A DNA stretch of 64,000 bases, from positions 9,176,001-9,240,000 of the forward strand of contig OX388322.1 of NCBI GenBank assembly GCA_947579605.1, in the 5' to 3' direction. The notes below the pieces were generated by a model that saw only the letters and a program-made list of their open reading frames with translations, had not been told where the DNA came from and made no database searches. Shown piece after piece: positions 35,766 to 45,134 of the stretch. The stretch comes from Athripsodes cinereus. Its lineage: Eukaryota > Arthropoda > Insecta > Trichoptera > Leptoceridae. Positions within the stretch are counted from its first letter, which is position 1. Each line of letters opens with the position of its first letter. Position numbers and translations under genes: made by a program.

Positions 35766-36243
35766 TCCCTGAAAAGAGTTATTCCCTCTTTGTGAGTAAG
35801 GGTGTACAGTAAAATCTTCACGGACAAAAGGTGAAATCGCAACACGAAGGTAGAGTTTAATGAGGGATATAAACACAGAATACCATCTCACCTTGTGACA
35901 CCTTTAGGGTATTAATTAAAGGGATGAATTTTAATTAATAACCCAAAAGACAAAGAAATAATACGCGTGGGAAGAAATTTGAGGGACAGGATGTAAGACA
36001 AAGGTTTCTAGAGATTGAAAAAATATCACGGGAATTTTTTGAATATTCAGCATATTTTAATAATAATTACTCGAGTTAAAGGATCTTTTAAACTTGATAC
36101 TGTAATTGGAATTACGTAATGCAAATATTTCTAGTCTAGAGTAAAAAATATATTGTAAAAATGTAGATAACTTTGTAGGACATTTAATCAAAATATCATC
36201 TAAAATTGATCTATGTTTAATAATCTAATATTACCTATATTTT

Positions 36244-36696
36244 ACACAATGTTGCATTGTGTAGACATGGTTCTCCAATCGAGGTTTCTGATTGGTTTTG
36301 TCATCTGCGCCCAAATCCGGTTAATCAATAAAAAAATTAGTAAATATTCTAAACATTTGTCGCTGACTGGTCGAACTAGCAACCGATAAAGTATTGAACT
36401 TACTTGTTCCGGCGCCATTTAGACAGGAGATCGCGATCTATTTGAGATCTGAAAAATGAGATCCCAAAAAGATGGTTGCTTCTAAGGTCTGCATAAAGCG
36501 TCTCTCGATTGGTAGACCTTAAATCGTGACAGTGAGAATAGTGGAATTGGTGAACGTTGTCCATGGACACCGAAAGTGATCACTTAAGCCAGCCTAGAGC
36601 CAATTCGTGAGCGTTGGGACACCTTTCTCACTTCTTCCGATTAGATTCTACACAATGTTGCATTGTGTAGACATGGTTCTCCAATCGAAGTTTCTG
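36244..36696. mobile_element. 453-bp element with 48-bp direct terminal repeats and 11-bp target duplication
   Basis: The first 48 bp (ACACAATGTTGCATTGTGTA, then GACATGGTTCTCCAATCGA...) recur at the right end from 36,650 with one mismatch. Both ends abut ACCTATATTTT (36,233-36,243 and 36,697-36,707), so it inserted as one unit. The period is 406 bp, i.e. 1.12 units. A second, circularly permuted copy lies at 48,417-48,670. No ORF. I do not recognise the family. Confidence 0.75.
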
Positions 36697-37028
36697 ACCT
36701 ATATTTTCGTTTACTTACATTTCCGCGGAGTACCCGGATAAGGACATGTTTTCCACTTCTTAGTTTTAAGCGAATTTAAGATACTTGATTCAGTAGCTAT
36801 ATGATATCCCTACATATATCTATCTCCTTTGTGGGTTAGGCAAAGATGATAGATCACCAATTCGACACTTTTACATTCATGTTTCTCATACGTGCACGAA
36901 GAAGAATTAAACTTAACTCGCAATCGCCATCCAATTTTATTGACGTAGTCAAGCATCGCGATTCTTATCCGTCAGCACTTTATACGGGTCTTCAAAGAAA
37001 GGCAAAATATATCTTCAGAATATTGAAA

Positions 37029-37370
37029 TCTAATATATAAAATTCTCGTGTCACGGTGTTTGTTATCATATTCCTCCGAAACGACTGCACCAATTTTGAT
37101 GAAATTTTGTGTGCTTATCGGGTAGGTTTGACAATCGGCCAACATTTATTTTTCATACCCCTAAAATTTAAGGGTAGTCCACCGCGATTTTATATTTTTG
37201 GTCATTTTTTTTTTAAATTTTTTATGGTGAGGCATTAAAAAATACATACAGCCCTAAATTTTCACCTTTCTACCATCAACCCCTATTTGTAATAGCGATA
37301 TTAGTATATGGGAAATGTATGTGGCATAATATATATGGCAAAACAAAGTTTGCCGGGTCAGCTAGTTATA
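37029..37370 (+). mobile_element. Non-autonomous Helitron, 342 bp
   Basis: 5' end TCTAATATATAAAATTCTCG followed by TGTCACGGTGTTTGT and CCGAAACGACTGCACCAATT. 3' end ...CAAAGTTTGCCGGGTCAGCTAG before T. TC at the start, CTAG at the end, an A/T insertion site and no target duplication are Helitron features, and this 3' end is very common in Lepidoptera. No Rep/helicase coding. Confidence 0.85.
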
Positions 37371-38648
37371 TAATGTATATCTAAATATATCTGCAGAATA
37401 TTTGAATTATTATTGATTCAAAACATAACGTTCATTCCACACACTTGTAGTTCTTAATATTGTTTGCAGATAAACCTTCCAATTAAGACTATGTATTTAA
37501 ATATCGAATAAATTAAACATTCCGTATGTGAATTGTACATTGTACAATCCATGTTGTATTATTATTTGATTAAGGAATCCATAAATGAATCGATTCGCAA
37601 CGGGATACATCACTAATATTATACCAACTATACGTACAGGGTTTCCGTTTTACTACATGAAATCGATTCGCAACGGGATACATCACGAATATTATACCAA
37701 CTATACGTACAGGGTTTCAGTTTTACTAAAATCGATTCGCAACGGGATACATCACGAATATTATACCAACTATACGTACAGGGTTTCAGTTTTACTAAAA
37801 TCGATTCGCAACGGGATACATCACGAATATTATACCAACTATACGTACAGGGTTTCAGTTTTACTAAAATCGATTCGCAACGGGATACATCACGAATATT
37901 ATACCAACTATACGTACAGGGTTTCAGTTTTACTAAAATCGATTCGCAACGGGATACATCACGAATATTATACCAACTATACGTACAGGGTTTCAGTTTT
38001 ACTAAAATCGATTCGCAACGGGATACATCACGAATATTATACCAACTATACGTACAGGGTTTCAGTTTTACTAAAATCGATTCACAACGGGATATATCAC
38101 GAATATTATACCAACTATACGTACAGGGTTTCAGTTTTACTAAAATCGATTCGCAACGGGATACATCACGAATATTATACCAACTATACGTACAGGGTTT
38201 CAGTTTTACTAAAATCGATTCGCAACGGGATACATCACGAATATTATACCAACTATACGTACAGGGTTTCAGTTTTACTAAAATCGATTCGCAACGGGAT
38301 ATATCACGAATATTATACCAACTATACGTACAGGGTTTCAGTTTTACTAAAATCGATTCGCAACGGGAAATATCACGAATATTATACCAACTATACGTAC
38401 AGGGTTTCAGTTTTACTAAAATCGATTCGCAACGGGATACATCACGAATATTATACCAACTATACGTACAGGGTTTCAGTTTTACTAAAATCGATTCGCA
38501 ACGGGATACATCACGAATATTATACCAACTATATGTACAGGGTTTCAGTTTTACTAAAATCGATTCGCAACGGGATACATCACGAATATTATACCAACTA
38601 TACGTACAGGGTTTCAGTTTTACTAAAATCGATTCGCAACGGGATATA

Positions 38649-39625
38649 GGGGGAAGTCCTACAGTACCGACACCCTAAGGTTTATTTATAATAAAATAAA
38701 AATCCTCTCGGATATATGCAAAATACCCATCGATATGTGTAAAGGAACTCTTGTACTATAAATAAAAATAATAAAATATCGATATATTTAGAAATTATCA
38801 ACTTTATTAACAAAATTACAAGACAAAGAAAAATCAACTTTAAAAAAATTGGCCTCCAGTACCGGCCAGCATAAATTTCAACATTTATTTAAGGCAATAA
38901 TCGTAAATATATTGATTTGATAGCTCTGATACGTTTGCACAAGCTTCATGGACCCAAGCATTGCAGTTTCCACATTTTATCCAATCCTCATCATTTAATA
39001 CCACTAATTCCATCATTCAATGTTGTTCTTGGTACATGATAACGATCTGCGGCCTGACGCGCCGCACTCATTTCATTACTCAGTACCTTTTCCACGGCTT
39101 TTCGCATATTTTCAGGATCCCATGTGCCCTTTTTTTCTTCATCTCACCATTATTTTCATTGCCAAGCATCTTGGTGTATCTATAAGCAAAATAAATTACA
39201 CAAACATTAATTTAAATAGTGGCCGGTACTGGGGGACAATTTTGTGGCCGGTACTGTAGGAAACGAGGTAAAATATTATTTCGACATAGCGTAAGACTGT
39301 GCGGATAATGATTGATTTTCAATGTATTTTATAATAGCTATATAAACAGTCAATACATACCAAGTTTGACTTCTTTAGAACTCGTCCTCAAAACTATAGC
39401 AATCACTCACAGAACTTTAACCGTGTGTCGCACTTCCACTATATTTAACACAAATTTTAGCACTGTCAGGAAGCTTGTCGAAATATGTCGCCACTGAGCG
39501 AGGCATATGCTTGTGAAAACGTATTACTTGAATTGAAATAACTGTCTCAGCGCTATCCGTTGTAGAATTTTGTAAATTGCAACTGGCCGGTACTGGGTGC
39601 CGGCCGGTACTGTAGGACTTCCCCC
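38649..39625 (-). mobile_element. pogo-type (Tc1/mariner) DNA transposon, internally deleted, 977 bp
   Basis: Perfect 21-bp terminal inverted repeats (GGGGGAAGTCCTACAGTACC, then G) at 38,649-38,669 and 39,605-39,625, flanked by a TA duplication within the minisatellite unit. GGCCGGTACTG words repeat near both ends, possible transposase sites. The minus strand retains pieces of a transposase: an HTH-psq-like segment and a PHD-like segment, but no DDE catalytic core. It could move only with help from a full-length relative. Confidence 0.85.
38885..39145 (-). pseudogene. pogo transposase remnants: HTH-psq-like and PHD-like segments
   Basis: About 39,145-38,991 on the minus strand encodes KKGTWDPENMRKAVEKVLSN, EMSAARQAADRYHVPRTTL... 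and a stop, the pattern of the pipsqueak-type helix-turn-helix of pogo transposases (W-x-x-E-x-M-x-x-A, then A-A-x-x-Y-x-V-P-x-T-T-L). A second frame (38,990-38,885) encodes EDWIKCGNCNAWVHEACANV, then YIYDYC and a stop. This matches half a PHD finger (Cx2C...HxxxC...C), found at the C-terminus of some insect pogo-like transposases. The catalytic region between them is deleted. Confidence 0.65.
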
Positions 39626-40029
39626 TATCACGAATATTATACCAACTATACGTACAGGGTTTCAGTTTTACTAAAATCGATTCGCAACGGGATACATCAC
39701 GAATATTATACCAATTATACGTACAGGGTTTCAGTTTTACTAAAATCGATTCGCAACGGGATATATCACGAATATTATACCAACTATACGTACAGGGTTT
39801 CAGTTTTACTAAAATCGATTCGCAACGGGATATATCACGAATATTATACCAACTATACGTACAGGGTTTCAGTTTTACTAAAATCGATTCGCAACGGGAT
39901 ACATCACGAATATTATACCAACTATACGTACAGGGTTTCCGTTTTACTACATAAAATCGATTCGCAACGGGATACATCACGAATATTATACCAACTATAC
40001 GTAAAGGGTTTCAGTTTTATTAAAATTGA

Positions 40030-41225
40030 CAGCTTTGTAAGGTCCATGAGATTACCTTATTTTAGTAAGTTCAGAAATTTTGAAGATAAAACAAGTTTCA
40101 AATTGCCAGGTTTTATAATGACAATAATAATATCTTGGTCATACATTGATAACATTTTAATAAAAGATATAACAATAAAAGTTTCGAAAAATATGTTTCG
40201 TACTGTGGCAGTCTCGAAGATTCCAGAATACTCCGCCGCACACCCATGCGCAGGCGCAGCGCACCAAAGTACAAATTCAACTTATTTCCAAATAAAAATG
40301 TAAATTTGTAATTTTATACATAACTTTTGTAATAAAAACATAATACAATAAATGCAATTGTATTTTGCAAAATTAAATATTAATGTTAATTGCGGCAATC
40401 GATGGGTTATTTTTACAATTGACTATTGTATGAGATCACAATATATTATGTAAATTTCACACAAAATGTTCACATTATCCTCACGTGGTGCACTAGACGG
40501 GATTTGCCCGTAGGTACTAGCTAGGCCAGAACAATATCTATACGTGTAGCTGTATTTTATTTATTTATTTACAAAGATACAACAGATTCAGCAAAAATAT
40601 TGAGAGAAATTTTCGAAGTCTTCGGCATATCTCTTGATGATGCGATGCACTTGCACTTGTCTTTTCTAAAGACTTATATTGTAATAGTTTTATGTTAAAT
40701 TTACAAAATTAATGGCGCTGAAATGTATCACGTACCTACACTAGATTATTTCTTGCCTTTTATTAATTCGTTTTCTTTCATTTCATCTTTATTTGAGAAA
40801 CGAGGGGTATAATATCAAAAACAGCTAAGTGCCATACTTTACGGAATTTTGATTATGACGCAAAAATGGAGGAAACTGTTACATTGGTTTCAAAACCAAC
40901 AAAAATCTACGAAAATTTCATTTAAATATTTGATTAAGACCAAACACAACTAACAACCAGTAAGTTTACAAATTTTTTATTCACTTCACGCTTAATTTGT
41001 ATACTAGTTTTTATCTACTTTTGATATTATACCCCTCAAATATTGTTTTTGGATTTTATAAAGTTTTTTTCGAATTGCTTCGAGTTTGATCATGTGATGT
41101 CTTCATCAAACTATTTTTGGTATATCATATTGGTGCAATAATATTTAAGTGCCAATTAATAAAAGAAAACATTCAAGAAACTAATAAAAACTTGACATAA
41201 TAAAGATACAGATTGTTGAATTTTC
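40030..41225. other. Non-coding sequence
   Basis: AT-rich. 40,550-40,590 (TTTATTTATTTATTTACAAA) looks like the A-tail end of a minus-strand LINE. A GC-rich patch with CATGCGCAGGCGCAGCGCAC lies at 40,246-40,265. No gene recognised. Confidence 0.35.
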
Positions 41226-41227
41226 AG

Positions 41228-41489
41228 CCCTGTGTATGAAAAGTATAATATTCATAAAATGATAGCTCAACATGAAGTCAAACATGTCGAATTAGACATG
41301 GAATGTGATGTGAGTAATACAAGCCATTCTAGAGCAGAATACCACCAAAGTCCTAGAAATAAATGCCTCCTATTACATGGTGGTATATGTATACATAATG
41401 GTAACGTGGTATTATTAAGAACTATAAAAATGCTGGAAGAGAAATTTAATAACATATCACCACGGGATCTTCGTTATTGCAAAACTGGT
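41228..41489 (+). other. Possible exon of unknown gene
   Basis: An open frame of about 87 codons lies between an acceptor (TTGAATTTTCAG, weak tract) and a donor (CTGGT|GTGAGT). The translation (…HSRAEYHQSPRNKCLLLHGG, then NNISPRDLRYCKTG) looks more protein-like than surrounding frames, but I recognise no family. No partner exon could be joined in frame, so this may be chance or transposon-derived. Confidence 0.2.
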
Positions 41490-42199
41490 GTGAGTTATTG
41501 CATTTTTTTGTTCACTAAAGATGCAATATCGTAAAGTAAATCAAATCCTTATAATTTTATCACACTTATTACGCTCCTTTTAGGAGCATAGGATATAAAT
41601 CAGCCTCTTCCACTCAAAGCTTCAATATTCCATCAGCTTATATTGTAAATAAACCAATGCTTTGCGCCAATTGATTCACCTCCTCCCACAACATTCATCG
41701 CCATCGCAAATCTTATGGATGAAAAAAAATGTATTCGCGCAGTGGAATGAGATATCTCATTTATATTCCGTGTTTATTCCCTGACTTATTGCATGAATCT
41801 AAAATATTAACATTAAACTATTGATACCTTAGGGAAAAATCAACTAATGGAAAAAGATTCTGCACAAAGTTAAATTGTTCTGAAATCACACACATGAGAC
41901 ATTTTCACTATACTTCAATAATTTCATGAAATTCCTTCAAGGAAAATAGAATAAGAATTCTGCAACTAAAAAATAATGTCGAATATTGTGTGTTTAATTT
42001 AATTTAATTTAACAAGAATTTAAAATTGTGCGTGTGGACATTCATCATTTTAATTTAAAAACCCGACACTTTTCATCTACTGATGATTTATCACGGTATT
42101 TAGCTGAGAAGACATTTTTGTTCTGTTTTTAAATAGTAAGCACTAAATTAAAAATAGTTAATTCTTTTACATGAGGTGAAATATATACGTATGACTTAC

Positions 42200-42412
42200 C
42201 ACAAACAAAAATCCGTCTAGATCGATGGTTGTCAAAAACCTGTAATAAAAAGGGAAAAAACTGATTAAAAATATACATATATGAAAAAAGTAATATGTTG
42301 GAATTGTACCGTCCGTTCATTCTGCTTCCTTAAACATGAAAACCACATCCATCCAATATGTTCGAATCAAATCAGTCATGCGAAATAAAGAATCTATATG
42401 ACATATACCCAT
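42200..42412 (-). other. Exon-like segments of unknown origin
   Basis: On the minus strand an acceptor (TTTTTTTCTGTGCAG) precedes a frame encoding MGICHIDSLFRMTDLIRTYW, MDVVFMFKEAE and a stop (42,412-42,317). Further on, a strong pyrimidine tract ending ATTACAG (42,240) precedes 40 bases that end at GTG|GTAAGT (42,199). Neither segment is recognised and they do not join into an obvious protein. Confidence 0.2.
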
Positions 42413-42714
42413 CTGCACAGAAAAAAATATATATAATACATCGACTGGATCCATTTCATCTGATACAAATTTAATTAGATTACTTATTATAGTACCTAAA
42501 CTCATCCGATTAATAGCGTCTTCTCCTTTATCATTTTATAACCATGCTTTAGGCTCAATGAATAATCCAATAATAATTAATTATCGTGAAGTACTGTAGA
42601 CTTCAAAGGAAAGTATTATATTTTTGTCATTTTTCGTTTATTTCAAAAGCGGGACAAAAGAGGAAAACTATATGAAATAGGTTAATTTATTTTAAATATA
42701 AAATAATAAAGTTT

Positions 42715-42850
42715 AGAACTGACTATTATCACGCCTCTGCGATAAACTCGCCCTCTGTGGGTACATTGATTGTGTGATTGTATTTATTTTAAATGTATTT
42801 TTATGTAAATTTGCTTGTCATCAATGTATAGTAAACAATAAATAAATAAA
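42715..42850 (+). mobile_element. LINE-type 3' tail
   Basis: CGCCTCTGCGATAAACTCGC, CCTCTGTGGGTACATTGATT and a terminal AATAAATAAATAAA. The same module ends the element at 2,990-3,110. Confidence 0.5.
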
Positions 42851-42854
42851 TATA

Positions 42855-43424
42855 ATGTATGCAAAATATACCACAAACATATATTGTATGGATGATTATT
42901 TCTCTTTAGTAGTTTTATTTTTTATTCAGCGCTGATGATGTCAATGGGGAACATGCATGTGTGAGGAATATGAATAAATGTTATCAATTCATATTAATAA
43001 ATATACGCTGATCACGAATATCCTAATAAGAAACGATAAAATAAAACTTTTCATTCATTATTTTCATTTTAAAAATCCATATTTTCTGTTATTGAATTAG
43101 TCCGGTGTGACGTCGCTAGGCGCTATTTTGTATTGCCACACATTTCACTCTTAGTACTGTTTGTAGCGCCTGATATTGTCAAACACTGCTCCGCCACGAG
43201 TGAACCTTTTTGCGGCGAAGTCCGAAAATTGCTTTTTTAAATGGTGATAAAAACCTTAAAAATGCACATTTAAAAATATAAAAAGCACCATAAATTTTCT
43301 GTACTATTTTTTGGGTTGAAAATTTTTTTTTATGAAAGTTCCCCATTCGTTCATGAAAGTAACCAGGAGACTGACCAAGTGGATTAAAAAAAGCCACAAG
43401 TCGTCTCCTCCGTGGCATTAATAA
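42855..43424. other. Non-coding sequence with a GC-richer patch
   Basis: 43,096-43,215 is noticeably GC-richer (GTGTGACGTCGCTAGGCGCT; TGCTCCGCCACGAGTGAACC) than its flanks. It may be an element end, but I could not find a partner copy in the window. Confidence 0.3.
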
Positions 43425-43620
43425 TAAGACATTTACAATAGGTGGAGTAGGAAGGAGGCAGATGTGGTGGCCGCGGAATATACGGCAGTGGACCGGAATA
43501 ACACGGATGGGAGAGCTGGTCCGCACAGCGCGAGCCAGGGAGGCATTCTCCAGAGTGATCGCCAACGTCGAGGGGACCTGATACGGCACTGATAGAAGAA
43601 GTAGAAGGAATCATAGTTCA
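43425..43620 (+). pseudogene. LINE C-terminal relic
   Basis: The plus strand encodes GRRQMWWPRNIRQWTGITRM, GELVRTARAREAFSRVIANV and EGT-stop. Same family as 28,862-29,042. No upstream domains remain. Confidence 0.65.
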
Positions 43621-43624
43621 GCGT

Positions 43625-44275
43625 AGAATGGAAGATGTTAAATGTCTTATTCACAAGATAATTTTTCCCAGATGACCCTTCATTCGGGGCATGCCGTGAT
43701 AATATTGATAGATAATTTTTTTCCTTAATTTAGAACTTCTACAATGTTTTTTACTTTCACTAAACTTCACTTTACGTAAGCTTATAATAGGAGTGAAAGC
43801 TCTTGAAACCCAGCTATTGATTAATAAAGTTACTACAGAAGTACTAAATGTAAGTGTTTATTTTAAACAACTTGTTTCTCTATTTTCATAATAAAGCAAC
43901 CGAAAATTAGAGAATTATTATTGTGAAGTTGGCTTACTTTTGACAAGAAATAAAACAAGTAAATTGAATTAAAGCTCAACTTCAGACATTCAAGTAAAGT
44001 TTGATACTATTATTATTACTATTAGTACCATCAAAGTATAAAGACATTTTCTTTGTAACAACAATGAACAACAGGTTGGCAATAATCTAACTTACTTTAC
44101 GTACTAACATACCTCCCGACTTACACTAGAGGCAACTAGTGCTTTGAACTAGTGGAGTGTAGAGAAATTAAAAAATATTACTTCATCTAGAAAACATCAT
44201 CATCATGATACTATCTATACATCTAACAAAAATTTCCAATCTTGGGACCCACCTTTTAGCTGTCTATTCTATCTA
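43625..44275. other. Non-coding sequence, nothing recognised
   Basis: AT-rich; no supported element or gene. Confidence 0.4.
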
Positions 44276-44278
44276 TCT

Positions 44279-44690
44279 ATCTATTCCCTCACGCCGTATC
44301 CCAAGTGGGGTAGGCAGAGAGAACGGAACGCCAATTAGATCTGTCCTTACATACTTCTTTCGCTTCCTCTACAGTCATACAATTTCTCATGCACGCACGT
44401 CGGTTTCTTTTACTCAAAACACGGCCGTCCTTGAGAATTTGATCTACATGTTCAAGCCATGTAGTTATCGGACGCCCGCGCTTCCTCACACCCCTCCTTT
44501 CAGCCAAGTATATCCTCTTTGTCATTCTTTCATCTTTCATTCGTTCCACTTGACCAAACCATCTCAATTTATTTACACGCATTCTATCCACAACACTCCT
44601 CTTGCATCCACTCATTCTTCTAATATCCTCATTCCTCACTCTATCACGCAACGTTTTACCAACCAAATACTGATCTATACTATACATACC
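44279..44690 (-). pseudogene. LINE reverse-transcriptase C-terminus (132 open codons)
   Basis: Minus frame 44,289-44,687: LVGKTLRDRVRNEDIRRMSG, VNKLRWFGQVERM, RGRPITTWLEHVDQILKDGR, CMRNCMTVEEAKEVCKDR, ending TWDTA-stop. Same family as 9,010 and 10,322. The 3' end lies in a TCTA microsatellite at 44,265-44,283. A second copy follows directly on its 5' side. Confidence 0.75.
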
Positions 44691-44920
44691 CTCACGCCGT
44701 GTCCCATGAGGGGAAGGCAGAGAGAACGGAACGCCAAATAATTCTTACACACTACCTTCGCTTCCTCCACATTCATACAATTTCTCATGCGCGTACGTCG
44801 ATTCCTCTTACTCAACACACGCCCGTCCTTTAGAATTTGATCCACGTGATCAAGCCACGTAGTTCTCGGACGCTCGCACTTCCTCACACCCTTTCTTTCA
44901 GACAAGTATATCCTCTAACT
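44690..44920 (-). pseudogene. Second, tandem LINE 3' end of the same family
   Basis: The minus strand encodes GVRKCERPRTTWLDHVDQIL, KDGRVLSKRNRRTRMRNCMN and EEAKVVCK, then shifts frame before the end. A CTATACTATACATA microsatellite joins it to the copy at 44,279-44,690, suggesting insertion of one into the tail of the other. Confidence 0.7.
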
Positions 44921-45134
44921 AAATATCTTTCAATCAATTAATGATGCACTGTATTATTTGAATGAACTACATTTCTACATTTTTCAAACAACGTTGATGG
45001 ATCCACCGACCAGCCAGATAATGCAGAAGTCAGGGTCCTTCCATTTTTCTTATTTAATTTATGCACTTATAAATTTGTCCGCACGGTAGATGTGATATGT
45101 AGTGAGCACTCTGAAGGGCAAATGAGCCATAACC

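Larger units (their letters stand above)
37577..40024 (+). repeat. 69-bp minisatellite, about 21 copies in two blocks
   Basis: Unit: AAAATCGATTCGCAACGGGA, then TACATCACGAATATTATACC, AACTATACGTACAGGGTTTC and AGTTTTACT. The blocks 37,577-38,648 and 39,626-40,024 are one array split by a pogo-type element. Because 69 is divisible by three and the unit lacks stops, a 354-codon frame arises on the plus strand and another on the minus strand. I do not consider either a gene. Variants with CCGTTTTACTACAT occur near both outer edges. Confidence 0.9.

Noticed and set aside
36244..36696. Hammerhead ribozyme inside the 406-bp element
   Set aside because: A hairpin followed by CGAAA exists, but no CTGANGA core precedes it on either strand, so I do not call a ribozyme.
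37585..38649. 354-codon ORF of 23-residue repeats, as a repeat-rich protein gene
   Set aside because: The open frame follows from a stop-free 69-bp tandem unit. The same array is also open on the minus strand, there is no promoter-like or splice context, and the array is interrupted by a transposon.
39417..39980. 187-codon minus-strand ORF
   Set aside because: It joins antisense minisatellite units with part of the pogo-type element; chance frame.
37577..40024. CRISPR-like repeat array
   Set aside because: Units are contiguous and identical with no variable spacers.
44205..44741. 178-codon plus-strand ORF
   Set aside because: It is antisense to the LINE reverse-transcriptase tail at 44,279-44,690, which shows recognisable motifs on the minus strand.
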